Positions 1 to 8,527 of a stretch of DNA of 38,250 bases are shown here, in pieces. Every line of letters begins with the position of its first letter. Position 1 is the first letter of the stretch. A program made the position numbers and the translations under genes. The notes below the pieces were generated by a model. The model was not told where the DNA came from. It saw nothing but the letters and a program-made list of their open reading frames with translations, and searched no databases. Origin of the DNA: Nonomuraea longispora (GTDB lineage: Bacteria > Actinomycetota > Actinomycetes > Streptosporangiales > Streptosporangiaceae); NCBI RefSeq assembly GCF_004348345.1, contig NZ_SMJZ01000071.1:1-38250 (forward strand), in the 5' to 3' direction.

Positions 1-54
1 CACCCGGGCCCGCCCATCACGCACGGCCCGCGTTGGGGTTTCGCGCAGGCACAT
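1..54 (-). CDS. Possible start of the next cluster gene, cut by the window edge
   Basis: An ATG at 54 opens a frame that stays open for 18 codons to the window edge. A GGAG lies about 10 nt upstream, and the carrier-protein gene at 91-348 ends just before it, as in the rest of the operon. No family can be recognised from 18 residues, and chance is a real alternative. Confidence 0.2.
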   Translation of the reverse strand, partial: MCLRETPTRAVRDGRARV

Positions 55-90
55 GAACACGATGCTCCGGCGCAACGCCCGGGGCCCGGC

Positions 91-348
91 CTATGCTGGC
101 CGGCTCGGCGTGGCAGGCCCGGAGTCTCCTCTCGCCAGGAAAGCTGTCAGCGCCCCGAGCGTCGGATGCTCGACCAGTGTGTCGATCTCCATGTCGCGGC
201 GCAGCTCGCGGCGCACTCGGCCCGCCAGGCGGACCGCCTGCAGCGACGTCCCGCCCGCAGCGAAGAAATCGCTGTGGGGGTCGGCGGCGTTCAGGCCTAG
301 CTCCTCCGCCCAGATTCGCGACAGTGACCGTTCCCACTCAGACTTCAT
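91..348 (-). CDS. Free-standing acyl/peptidyl carrier protein
   Basis: An 85-residue protein that is a single carrier (T) domain. The phosphopantetheine site is the GGTSL motif with Ser35, followed by the usual helix that ends in LADFLA-like residues (here LTAFLAR). It would carry a thioester-bound acyl or aminoacyl group for the ligase at 4818-6260 or the condensation protein at 8528-9853. The start is well supported: AAGGAG lies 4 to 5 nt before the ATG, and the phosphatase stop lies 10 nt upstream, so it is the last complete gene seen of the operon. Its true partner enzyme cannot be told from sequence. Confidence 0.85.
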   Translation of the reverse strand: MKSEWERSLSRIWAEELGLNAADPHSDFFAAGGTSLQAVRLAGRVRRELRRDMEIDTLVEHPTLGALTAFLARGDSGPATPSRPA

Positions 349-357
349 GTTTCTCCT

Positions 358-1092
358 TCATTCGAGCAGGTGTGCTCTGAGGGCTGCCACGTCACCGACG
401 TCCAGCCCGGCGCCGATCAGGTAGGCGTCGACGGTGCCGTGAACGGCGCGCAGTCCCGACAAGAACAGCCTGATGGAGCCGCGCGGCGAAGAGAATCCCG
501 GCAGGACGGCCTGCCGGTTCCTCCGGGCCCAGGCCGCATACCTGACGTTGGCCCGCGCGCTCAGGGCGTAGTCGGCATCGATGTCGTCATCGGGTACGCC
601 GAGCAGCGCGAGCACGAGCGCGCACACCACTCCGGTACGGTCCTTGCCCGTCACGCAATGGACGAGGACGGCCCCTGAGCTCTCCGCGGCAATCACCCTG
701 ATCGTCTCGGCCAGACCATGAGCCCCCTCATCCGCCATGTCGAGGTAACGATCGGCGAAATAGCGGGCCGGGTCAGCGCCGGGACGGTACGGAGCGTGCT
801 GCCACTCTCGATGACCGAGATCGATGTGCCGGTAGGCGATGCCATCGAGGTCCGGCATGCGACCCTGCCGCTCGATCTCGTACGTCCGGCGCAGGTCCAC
901 CACGGTGCGAATGCCCAGCGAGCCGAACCGTGTACGATCGTCGCCGCTCAGATGGGACGGCGCGTCAGAGCGGAACAACCTGCGCCATCGCACCGATCGG
1001 CCGCCCATGGTTGGGTAGCCTCCAACGTCACGGAAGTTGAAGACCTCGGTGAAGCCGATCTCCCGTCGCATCCGTGCACTTCCCGTGGTCAC
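358..1092 (-). CDS. Tyrosine/dual-specificity-type phosphatase (Y_phosphatase3 family)
   Basis: About 244 residues. The P-loop HCVTGKDRTG gives the C-x5-R catalytic signature, and the N-terminal NFRDVGGYPT is the hallmark of the bacterial Y_phosphatase3 group that acts on phosphotyrosine or on small phosphoesters. No signal peptide or membrane segment is seen, so it should be cytoplasmic. The GTG at 1092 overlaps the ABC gene stop as GTGA; an ATG at 1071, preceded by GGAAG, is an equally good start and would give 237 residues. Its place in a biosynthetic operon that also encodes an APH-like kinase suggests a metabolite substrate, for example a sugar phosphate or phosphorylated intermediate, but this is inference. 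Confidence 0.85.
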   Translation of the reverse strand: MTTGSARMRREIGFTEVFNFRDVGGYPTMGGRSVRWRRLFRSDAPSHLSGDDRTRFGSLGIRTVVDLRRTYEIERQGRMPDLDGIAYRHIDLGHREWQHAPYRPGADPARYFADRYLDMADEGAHGLAETIRVIAAESSGAVLVHCVTGKDRTGVVCALVLALLGVPDDDIDADYALSARANVRYAAWARRNRQAVLPGFSSPRGSIRLFLSGLRAVHGTVDAYLIGAGLDVGDVAALRAHLLE

Positions 1093-2879
1093 TGGTAGCC
1101 CTTGGCCTGGGTGAGGTAGAGCGTGGCGTACTCCCCGCCGCTGGCGAGCAGCTCGGCATGGCTGCCTTGCTCGGTGACCCGGCCGTCAGAGAGCACCACG
1201 ATGTGGTCGGCCAGATGCAGGGTCGAGAAGCGGTGCGAGACGAGAATGACGATGCCGCCGTTGGCGGACACCTGTGCACACTGTTCGGCGAACTGTTCGA
1301 ACACAAAGTGCTCGGCCTGGGGATCGAGCGCGGCGGTGGGTTCGTCCAGGACCAGCACCAGCGGCGAAGGGCGCATCAGCGCACGGGCGAGGGCGAGTTT
1401 CTGCCATTGGCCGTGCGACAGTTCCTCTCCGTCGAACGCCCGGCCGAGCTGCGTGTCCAGTCCATGAGGAAGCCGGTCGATCAGCTCGGCCGCGCCTCCC
1501 CTCTCGGCGGCTGCAAGCACCGCCGGCCGGTCCGCCAGCCGGGACAGGTCGCCGATGCCGATCGCCTCGCTCACGGGAAGCTGTGGCGTGACGAAGTCCT
1601 GGAAGGCTCCGCTGAGCCGCTCCCGCCACGCAGCGGCGTCGATGTCGGCGAGCTCGACGCCGTCGACGAAGATCGACCCGGACGTGGGCCGGTACATCGC
1701 TGTGAGCAGCTTGACCAGGGTACTCTTGCCCGCGCCGTTGACCCCGACCAAGCCGACCACCGACCCTGCGGGCAGGCGCAGGTTGATCTCGCGCAACGCA
1801 GGCGACCGCGTCCCCGCGTAGGTGAAAGAGACGTCGTCGAACACGATGCCGTCCCGCAGCCGGTACGGGGCCGAGCACCCGTCGCGCGTCTGTGCCGCCG
1901 CGTAGTCCTGGAGCCATAGATAGTGCCGCCCCACCCGGCCGGCTTCGGAGAGCCGGCTCACGCCGTCGAGCGTCGCGTCGATCTGTTCGCCGAGGCGGCC
2001 GGCCAGGACGATGATCAGGACGAGGTCGCCCGCAGTGGCCCTGCCCGTACGGATCATCGTCACCGTGATCCCGAGCGCTGCGACGAGACCGGCGATGAAA
2101 CAGATCCATCCCGCCCACCGCCACGCCGCTCCACGCACCTGGGCGGCGACTTCCCGTCGTGTCGCCGACGCCCAGAGGTTCCGGGCACGTCGGCTCAGCT
2201 CCCAGCCGTTCCCTGTGATCCGCACCTCCTTGCCGGGGCCCGGCAGCGCGCACAGGTCGTGCAGCGCCTGCTCTTGCCGTGCCGCCTCCGCAGTCTCGTC
2301 CAGGGCTCGCTGGACCAGCCGGTCGCCCCGGTCGCCCAGCACGAGTGGCGCGGCTCCCAGCAGGGTCAGCAGCGACAACGCGGGATGTACGTCGGCCAAA
2401 AGGAACACCGTGAGCCCGAGGCCGAACAGGGTCGCCGCCGTCTCTACGGCGACCCAGCAGGAAACCGACAGCGCCCGGGTGCCGCTGGCCCCGCCGGCCC
2501 GCAACATCGCCAGCCGATCGAGATACTTGGGGCGCTCCAGGTGCTCGATGGTGGGTATGCGGGAGGCGCTGGTCAGGATCTCCTGGTTGAGCAGGACCTC
2601 CACCCGGTCGCTGAGATCGTTGCGCAGGTTGTTCTGGACATGGGTCGAGATAGTGATCGCCGCGAGTCCGGCGGCGCCCACGACCGCGGCGAGCACGACC
2701 CCGACGGCGAGGCGGCCCTCGCCCGCGGCCGCGTCGACCACCCAGCGCTGCGCCAGCGCCGTCAGCGCCAGCGCTCCTGCGCCGAAGACCACCAGGACGC
2801 CGACCAGCGACGCCACCTTGGGATCGGCGCGAACCGACAGGGCGAGCATCTTCGCCAGGATTGTGAGCCTGCCCCTCAT
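1089..2879 (-). CDS. ABC exporter half-transporter (TMD-NBD), subunit 1
   Basis: A 596-residue fused protein. An N-terminal six-helix exporter domain (about residues 1-320) is followed by a nucleotide-binding domain (about 345-590) with Walker A GVNGAGKST, signature LSHGQWQ, Walker B VLVLDEPTAALD and the H-loop His in VSHR. All catalytic residues of the ATPase look intact. It overlaps the next half-transporter by ATGA, so the two are probably made together as a heterodimer that exports the cluster product. The LSHGQ signature departs slightly from LSGGQ. No peptidase C39 domain is present, so a role in leader-peptide cleavage is unlikely. Confidence 0.9.
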   Translation of the reverse strand: MRGRLTILAKMLALSVRADPKVASLVGVLVVFGAGALALTALAQRWVVDAAAGEGRLAVGVVLAAVVGAAGLAAITISTHVQNNLRNDLSDRVEVLLNQEILTSASRIPTIEHLERPKYLDRLAMLRAGGASGTRALSVSCWVAVETAATLFGLGLTVFLLADVHPALSLLTLLGAAPLVLGDRGDRLVQRALDETAEAARQEQALHDLCALPGPGKEVRITGNGWELSRRARNLWASATRREVAAQVRGAAWRWAGWICFIAGLVAALGITVTMIRTGRATAGDLVLIIVLAGRLGEQIDATLDGVSRLSEAGRVGRHYLWLQDYAAAQTRDGCSAPYRLRDGIVFDDVSFTYAGTRSPALREINLRLPAGSVVGLVGVNGAGKSTLVKLLTAMYRPTSGSIFVDGVELADIDAAAWRERLSGAFQDFVTPQLPVSEAIGIGDLSRLADRPAVLAAAERGGAAELIDRLPHGLDTQLGRAFDGEELSHGQWQKLALARALMRPSPLVLVLDEPTAALDPQAEHFVFEQFAEQCAQVSANGGIVILVSHRFSTLHLADHIVVLSDGRVTEQGSHAELLASGGEYATLYLTQAKGYQ

Positions 2880-4834
2880 GAGCTACCGCCGCGGGCGGTC
2901 TGAAACCGGCCAGCCTGCAGGCGGAAAAGCCTGGCGTAGTCGCCGTCCCGGTCCAGTAGTTCCTCGTGGGTGCCGATTTCGGCGATCCTCCCCGACCGCA
3001 GCAACGCGATCCGGCCCGCGTGGCGGACCGTGGAGAGCCGGTGCGAGATCAACACCACCGACGCGCCGCGTACCTCGCGGACGACCTGGTCGAAAAACAC
3101 CTCTTCGGCCCGCACGTCCAGGTGCGCGGTCGGCTCGTCCAGCACCAACAGCCGCCGGCCACGCCCCACGGCGAACAGCGCTCTGGCGGTCGCGAGCCGT
3201 TGCCATTGCCCGCCTGACAGACCGAGCGAGCCGGCTCCTCCCTCTCGCAGCCGGGTCTCCAGCCCTTCGGGGGCCGAGGCGAGCAGGTCGTCCATGCCGG
3301 CTCTGCCCGCGGCGTCGGCGACGGCTCGCCCAGCGGCCTCGCACTCGAGGTCGAGCGACTCGGGCGCGGACAGGGTGATGTTGTCCGCGATGCTGCCTGG
3401 GTAGCGGACGAAGTCCTGGAACAGGACGGTCATGCGCCGCCGCCAGGCGGACAGCTCGCCTTCGTCAAGGTCGGCCAGGTTTGTGTCGTCCACGACGATC
3501 CGGCCGCGTGACGGACGGTAGAGGCCGCTGAGCAGCTTGATGAGGGTGGTCTTGCCGGCACCGTTGTACCCGACGATTGCCAGGACCTCGCCCGGCTCGA
3601 TGGTCAGGTCCACACCGTTCAGCGTCGGCCGTGGGCTTCCCGGATAGGTGAAGCGGACGTCCTCGAAGTGGATATGCGGGGCGGCAGGCGGGTCCCCGCA
3701 GCCGCCGGGGAGCACCGCCGTGGGCCTCGGCCGGGCGCCCCACTCCGCCCCGAGGCGCTCGTACCTTTCGATCAGGCGGTCGAGGGCACGGATGGCGCCC
3801 AGCCCGTACTCGATGTCGAATCCGTCCGTCCCGACGTCGCGGGCGGAGAAGATCCCCCACACCGCCACCAAGTAGACGACCAGGTCATCGATACCGATCC
3901 CGCCGGACGCGGCCGCCAGACCCGGTACGGCCAGGCCGGCGAAACCCGCGCCAACGGACAGGACCATCGTCGTCCCCTGTTTGCGTAGGATGTCGCGCCG
4001 CACCGCCCAGATCGGTCCGGCCCACTCAAGCGCCGATCGCCTGCGGCGCGCGGTCGCCCACGCGCCCAGCCCGAACAGCCGAACCTCCTTCGCGGCGGCA
4101 GGACCCGCGGCGAGCTCCGACCACTCGTTCACCTGGCGGCGGTATCGCGCCCGTCCATCGGCGACATCGGTGAGATAGTGCCACTGGCGGCGGTTGATCG
4201 CACGGATGAGCAGAGTCGCCACCAGCAGGCCGATCGCCAGCAAGGGCGAGAAGGTGAAGACGACGGCCGTCGCCACCAGCGCCCCGAGGATCTGAAATCC
4301 CGCCACGACGATTCCTGCGGTGGCGGTGCCCGGACTTCTGGTGCGGTTGATCATCCCTCCGGTGTCCCACAGCCGGTTCAGGTCGTCCTGCAGGTCCGGT
4401 TGTTCGAGATGCGAGAGCCCGCTCGGTTGCAGGGTCAGCTCGCGGACGCGGGCCCGTACGGTGCCGTCGATGCGCCGCGCTATGGCGACCCGGAGGACCT
4501 GCTGCCCGGCCTCGGCGCTCTGCTGCACGACATAGACGACGGCGATCGCCACCAGCAGCGACAACGTGCCCGGCGCCCATTGGCCAGGCGAGCTCGGGGC
4601 GGCCGTCGCCGTGACCAGCTGTCCGGTCAGCAGGGCCATGGCCGACGGGGCCAGGGCCGCGAGCAGCAGAAGGACGCAGTAGGCGGTGACGTTCCCGGTC
4701 CCGCCGAACGGCAGCAGCCGCGCCAGCCGTCGCCGCTCGGCCAGTAGCCGCCGCAGGTCCGGCCAGCTCGTCGCCCCGACGGCGAACCGCGGGTCCAGCC
4801 CCGGTGAGGGTAGCCTCTCAAATGGGTTGCGCAC
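2876..4834 (-). CDS. ABC exporter half-transporter (TMD-NBD), subunit 2
   Basis: A 652-residue ABC half-transporter. It has hydrophobic helices in the first 330 residues, then an ATPase domain with Walker A GYNGAGKTT, signature LSGGQWQ, Walker B LLVLDEPTAHLD and ISHR. It starts at a GTG (4834), 17 nt inside the ligase gene, and ends in an ATGA overlap with subunit 1. The pair resembles exporter pairs found in many actinomycete metabolite clusters. Both halves keep the Walker B glutamate, so there is no sign of one degenerate ATP site of the kind seen in some heterodimeric exporters. Export and self-protection is the expected role. Confidence 0.9.
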   Translation of the reverse strand: MRNPFERLPSPGLDPRFAVGATSWPDLRRLLAERRRLARLLPFGGTGNVTAYCVLLLLAALAPSAMALLTGQLVTATAAPSSPGQWAPGTLSLLVAIAVVYVVQQSAEAGQQVLRVAIARRIDGTVRARVRELTLQPSGLSHLEQPDLQDDLNRLWDTGGMINRTRSPGTATAGIVVAGFQILGALVATAVVFTFSPLLAIGLLVATLLIRAINRRQWHYLTDVADGRARYRRQVNEWSELAAGPAAAKEVRLFGLGAWATARRRRSALEWAGPIWAVRRDILRKQGTTMVLSVGAGFAGLAVPGLAAASGGIGIDDLVVYLVAVWGIFSARDVGTDGFDIEYGLGAIRALDRLIERYERLGAEWGARPRPTAVLPGGCGDPPAAPHIHFEDVRFTYPGSPRPTLNGVDLTIEPGEVLAIVGYNGAGKTTLIKLLSGLYRPSRGRIVVDDTNLADLDEGELSAWRRRMTVLFQDFVRYPGSIADNITLSAPESLDLECEAAGRAVADAAGRAGMDDLLASAPEGLETRLREGGAGSLGLSGGQWQRLATARALFAVGRGRRLLVLDEPTAHLDVRAEEVFFDQVVREVRGASVVLISHRLSTVRHAGRIALLRSGRIAEIGTHEELLDRDGDYARLFRLQAGRFQTARGGSS

Positions 4835-6260
4835 CGATCCTCCTCAGCTTTTCGCGAGGCAGCTTCCCATTGGGCAGGCGGCCGAGGTCCTCGACCATCC
4901 GCACCTCCCCCGGCAGCTGATGGCTGGCGAGCCGGTCGCGGCAGTGATCGAGGACCTCTCTCCCGGTCGGCGGCTCATGGTCCGCGCGGACGACGAGGGC
5001 GATCAGGCGTGCGCCGAGTACGTCGTCGGGTATCGCCACCACGGCGGCGTCGGCGACCCCCGGATGAGACATGATCACCGCGGCGACATGTTCCGTGTAG
5101 ACGTTCTCGCCGCCGACGATGGTCAGGTCATCGCTGCGGCCGGACAGGTAAAGGTACCCGTCCTCGTCGAGAGAGCCGTGGTCGCCCACGGTAAGGAATC
5201 CTCCGCGGCCCGGCCTGCCCGGCCTGATCGTGCCGCGCCCTGACTGGTTCCCAGGAAGGCCGCGCATGTGTACGGTGCCGACCTGACCGGGCGGAAGGAG
5301 ACGCCCTTCGTCGTCGTAAATTCTGATCCGGGTCAGGAAACCGCGCCCGACGGTGCCGGGATGGGCCAGCCATTCGTCGCCCCGGCAGAGTGTCTGCCCG
5401 ATGTCCTCGGTGGCGGCGTACATCTCGAAGAGCCGCCGTGGACCCACCGCCTCAATCCAGGCCCGTTTGGTGTCGGCGGGGCACGGCGCCGCCGTGTGCA
5501 GCACGCCGCTCACCCGCCGCAGGGCGTCCGGCCGTCCGTTCAGGGCCGGTTCCAGCATCCGCATGTGCGTGGGAGTGAGCTGGATCCAGTCGATGTGGTG
5601 CCGTTCGATGAGCTCCAGAATCGGGCCGGGGAGGAAGAACTCGGGCAGCACCAGCGTGTTGCCGCTCAGTGTGCCTTCGAGCAGGTGGTTGAACGGCGCC
5701 GCGTGGGCGAGCGAGCCCACGACCAGATGGGTCTGCCCGAGCCGCCATCCGGCCGTCTGCAGCAGCAACGACGGCCCTTTGTCCGGGTGGAAGAACGGCA
5801 TGCCAGCCCTCAGCACCGGTTTCGGCACGCCGGTCGAGCCTCCGGTCAGCAGGACGTACCCTCCCTCGCCCGCGGCGGGCGCCAGGTCGGCGGCGAGCCC
5901 CGATGCCCGCCGCAGGAGGTGGGGCGCGGGCACCGGCTCGGCTAGGCGGTCGCGGACCGCGGAGAACTGCCGTTCCAGCTCCGCGGACGGTATCGACGGT
6001 TCGTAGGGGAGGGCGATGAGGCCGGCGCACAACGCGGCCAGCACCTGGCAGACGCCGTCGAGGTTGCGGTACGCCGGGACGGCGACGACCGTACCGGGAT
6101 CGGCCGCCGCGCGCATGCGGCCGGCGAAGGCGAGGACACGGTCGGACAGGTCGGCCCAGCTCAGTTCCTCGCGACTACCGTCCTGGGCGGCCGTGATGAC
6201 CGCCGGCGAGTCGCCCTGCGTCTGTCCGAGCTGCCTCAGCCGCCGGTGAAGGGTGATCAC
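4818..6260 (-). CDS. Acyl-AMP ligase / stand-alone adenylation enzyme
   Basis: 480 residues from a GTG at 6260 that overlaps the previous stop as GTGA; the frame is open further upstream but that part reads as out-of-frame DNA of the neighbour. Core motifs are LLTGGSTGVPKP (137-148, A3), YAATE (281-285, A5), YLSGRSDDL (A7/A8) and LPNGKLPREKL (462-472) with the A10 lysine. The enzyme should activate a carboxylic acid as acyl-AMP and load it on a carrier such as the 91-348 or 6257-6802 protein. The region after A3 reads LAHAAPFN and lacks the aspartate that amino-acid adenylation domains use to hold the alpha-amine, so an aryl or aliphatic acid seems more likely than an amino acid. Substrate unknown. 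Confidence 0.85.
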   Translation of the reverse strand: MITLHRRLRQLGQTQGDSPAVITAAQDGSREELSWADLSDRVLAFAGRMRAAADPGTVVAVPAYRNLDGVCQVLAALCAGLIALPYEPSIPSAELERQFSAVRDRLAEPVPAPHLLRRASGLAADLAPAAGEGGYVLLTGGSTGVPKPVLRAGMPFFHPDKGPSLLLQTAGWRLGQTHLVVGSLAHAAPFNHLLEGTLSGNTLVLPEFFLPGPILELIERHHIDWIQLTPTHMRMLEPALNGRPDALRRVSGVLHTAAPCPADTKRAWIEAVGPRRLFEMYAATEDIGQTLCRGDEWLAHPGTVGRGFLTRIRIYDDEGRLLPPGQVGTVHMRGLPGNQSGRGTIRPGRPGRGGFLTVGDHGSLDEDGYLYLSGRSDDLTIVGGENVYTEHVAAVIMSHPGVADAAVVAIPDDVLGARLIALVVRADHEPPTGREVLDHCRDRLASHQLPGEVRMVEDLGRLPNGKLPREKLRRIGAQPI

Positions 6261-6802
6261 CCGCGCTCCGTCCCGGCTTCCCGCTCGCGCACGAGCTGCG
6301 CGAGCCCGCGTAGGGTCGAGGCCTCCAGCAGCTCGAAGACGTCGATCGTGACGGCCCACCGATCCTGGAGGGCGGCCAGCAGCCTGGCGGCGCTCAGCGA
6401 ATCGCCGCCGAGGTCCATGAAGTCGTCCGTGGCGCCGACGCGTGACAGCCCCAAGACCTCCGCGCAGAGCGCGGCGAGCTGTACCTCAAGAGGACCCAGG
6501 GGCGCGACAAAGATCACCTCTTCCGCGTGCTCGTGGATCGCCCTCAGGTCGGCCTCCCAGTCCCCAGGCGCCCGGCGGTCAGCCACCTCGGCCACCCAGA
6601 CCCCGTCGATCGCCTCGCCCGTCCCGTCGAGCGACTCGTGGACATGCTCGCGCAGCAGTTGCGGGCTGCAGTAGTCGCTGACGTGGACGGCGGCGATCGA
6701 GGCGGTCCTGCCGTGGATCTCCACATCCACCAGAATCGCGTCGACGACGTCCGGGTGTCGCCTGAGTACCTCGATGGCGTCCACGGCGCCGGAGATGGAC
6801 AT
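6257..6802 (-). CDS. Adenylation C-terminal subdomain fused to a carrier domain
   Basis: 181 residues. Residues about 5-80 resemble only the small C-terminal lobe of an NRPS adenylation domain (the stretch VDAIEVLRRHPDVVDA is typical), with no trace of the 400-residue catalytic N-terminal lobe. Residues about 100-178 are a carrier domain with LGGDSL and phosphopantetheine Ser135. The ATG at 6802 follows a strong GGGAGGT, so this is a real start and not a truncation caused by a wrong call. It lies directly before the ligase gene, so the lobe may serve as a docking module for that ligase, or may be a relic of a lost A-T protein. Confidence 0.8.
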   Translation of the reverse strand: MSISGAVDAIEVLRRHPDVVDAILVDVEIHGRTASIAAVHVSDYCSPQLLREHVHESLDGTGEAIDGVWVAEVADRRAPGDWEADLRAIHEHAEEVIFVAPLGPLEVQLAALCAEVLGLSRVGATDDFMDLGGDSLSAARLLAALQDRWAVTIDVFELLEASTLRGLAQLVREREAGTERG

Positions 6803-6850
6803 CGCTAACCTCCCACGTGTTGGCTGACATGTTGCGGGGTACCGGCCGGT

Positions 6851-7540
6851 CTACAGGACCGTCCTGTGCACCTCGAAGGCCTCGGCACCGTGCACGCCGA
6901 TTTCCGCCCCGCGCATGCGCGCGAGCGCGGAGACCACCTCTCCGCTGCGGATGTGCGGGCTGGGCCTGGCCTGCGTCGCGTAGGCCGCGAGCGCCTCAAG
7001 CTTGCGATCGAGGTGGGCGGAGATATCCACGAAGGCCGTGCTTCTGCCCATCGGGTCGGCGGCCCACTGCAGCTTGGTCATCTCGTACGCCATCACGTGC
7101 GGGACCAGCCACTTGCCGAACTGGCTGCCGATCGGCCGGGCCGCGGCGAACCCGGCCCGGAAGGTGGCCGCGTGGTCCTGGTCGTAGTCGTCGCCGCTGG
7201 GCAGCAGCAGGAGGTCGGGACGTAACCGGTCCATTCGCTCCTGCAGCAGGTCCACCAGCTCGCGCAGGCCGACGGTGTCCAGGCGCTCGGTAAGCTGCCG
7301 GTCCCCGTACGCGATCTCGTAGCCGAACCCGAGCAGCCGGCTCACCTCCTCGATCTCGGCCGTCCGCTGGACGAACGTCGTCGGCTGCGTCAGGCCGTAG
7401 TGGTTCATGCCGTCCACGGCCAGGTAGAGCACGTGTACCTCGCAGCCGTCGTCGGCCAGCCTGGCGAGGAGCCCGCCGCAGCCGAGCACCTCGTCGTCGG
7501 CGTGCGGGGAGACCAGCAGTACACGGTCAAAGCGGCGCAT
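6851..7540 (-). CDS. PIG-L family N-deacetylase
   Basis: 229 residues from the ATG at 7540, chosen because AGGGG sits 5 to 6 nt upstream; another ATG at 7555 has no good spacing. The zinc site is seen in SPHADDEVLG near the N-terminus and in DQDHAAT further on. The family removes the acetyl group from N-acetylglucosamine units in mycothiol, teicoplanin-type and aminoglycoside pathways. Here it probably frees the amine of an N-acetylaminosugar, either as nucleotide sugar or after glycosyl transfer. A TTA leucine codon lies at 7223-7225. The gene overlaps the epimerase gene by 14 nt. Confidence 0.88.
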   Translation of the reverse strand: MRRFDRVLLVSPHADDEVLGCGGLLARLADDGCEVHVLYLAVDGMNHYGLTQPTTFVQRTAEIEEVSRLLGFGYEIAYGDRQLTERLDTVGLRELVDLLQERMDRLRPDLLLLPSGDDYDQDHAATFRAGFAAARPIGSQFGKWLVPHVMAYEMTKLQWAADPMGRSTAFVDISAHLDRKLEALAAYATQARPSPHIRSGEVVSALARMRGAEIGVHGAEAFEVHRTVL

Positions 7541-8519
7541 GACGGCCCCTGACATCCTCGCGGCTCTCGTAGTAGTCCGCCGTGGCTCTGATGAGATCGT
7601 CCAGGCCGACCGACGGCTTCCACCCCAGGGTGGTCGCCGCGTGCAGCGCCGGCATCTTCTCGAACGACTCCGCCTCGGCGTAGGCGTCGCCGTGCAGGCT
7701 CCGTCCGTCGGTGTGCAGGATGGGCGAGTCACTGCCGAGCAGGTCGCGCACCCGTTCCGCGAGCCCGCCGATCGTCGTGCGGTTGGCCGGGTTGCCGATG
7801 TTGACGATCGGCTCGCCGACGTCAATCGCGGCGTCCATGTAGTCGAGGACGAAGTGGGTGAGGTCGTCGGCGGCCGTGAACGCCCGTATCTGCTTCCCGT
7901 CGCCGAAGACGGTCAGGGGTCGGCCGGCGAGCGCCTGCTGCACGAAGGTGGGCATCACGAAGCCCCCCGCGCGCGACTGCCGCTGCCCCGCGACGTTGAA
8001 GGGGCGAATCACCACCGCCCGCAGCCCTCGGGCCATGCTGTTGACCGTCATCGCCTCGACCACGGCCTTGGCGACCCCGTACTCGATCCTGGCGTTGTAG
8101 GCCGTCGGTACCCGGAGGGGGTCACGCTCGTCCAAGATCCCGCTGCGGCCGTAGACCTCCGCCGAGCTGAAGACGCACAGCGGGACGTCGGCCGCCAGGC
8201 ACTCCTCCACGACGGCGCTGGAACTAGCGACGATGTCGTATCCGAGCGTGCCCGCCCGGGGCAGAATCCCGGCGGGGCCGACGTGCGAGGCGGCATGGAT
8301 CACCCGGTCCACGCCGTTGAACGTGCCGCCGCCGGCCAGATAGTCCTCGACGGGTTCCCGTACCAGCTTGTAGCGCGCGTTCGACGCGTAGTCGGAACCG
8401 TCGATCACCGCCCCGATGGCCGAATCGATCACCCGAACCCGGTATCCCGCCGACAGGTAGGCGTCGGCGACATGGGAACCGATGAAGCCAAGCCCGCCGG
8501 TGATGACAACCTCATCCAC
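7527..8519 (-). CDS. NAD-dependent sugar epimerase/dehydratase (extended SDR)
   Basis: 330 residues from a GTG at 8519, picked because AGGAGGT lies 3 to 4 nt before it; a start further upstream would overlap the condensation gene. The N-terminal GGLGFIGSH is the NAD-binding glycine motif. VFSSAEVYG and YGVAK supply the catalytic Ser and the Tyr-x3-Lys pair. Such enzymes epimerise, dehydrate or otherwise remodel nucleotide-bound hexoses. Its position between the PIG-L deacetylase and the condensation gene ties it to building the sugar part of the product. The exact reaction cannot be read from the sequence. Confidence 0.88.
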   Translation of the reverse strand: MDEVVITGGLGFIGSHVADAYLSAGYRVRVIDSAIGAVIDGSDYASNARYKLVREPVEDYLAGGGTFNGVDRVIHAASHVGPAGILPRAGTLGYDIVASSSAVVEECLAADVPLCVFSSAEVYGRSGILDERDPLRVPTAYNARIEYGVAKAVVEAMTVNSMARGLRAVVIRPFNVAGQRQSRAGGFVMPTFVQQALAGRPLTVFGDGKQIRAFTAADDLTHFVLDYMDAAIDVGEPIVNIGNPANRTTIGGLAERVRDLLGSDSPILHTDGRSLHGDAYAEAESFEKMPALHAATTLGWKPSVGLDDLIRATADYYESREDVRGRHAPL

Positions 8520-8527
8520 GTGACCTC

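Noticed and set aside
6261..6359. Upstream extension of the acyl-AMP ligase
   Set aside because: The extra 33 residues are Arg/Ala-rich and overlap the neighbour; the GTGA overlap at 6260 is the better start.
7541..7825. Upstream extension of the PIG-L gene
   Set aside because: Lies inside the epimerase gene in another frame and has no family similarity.
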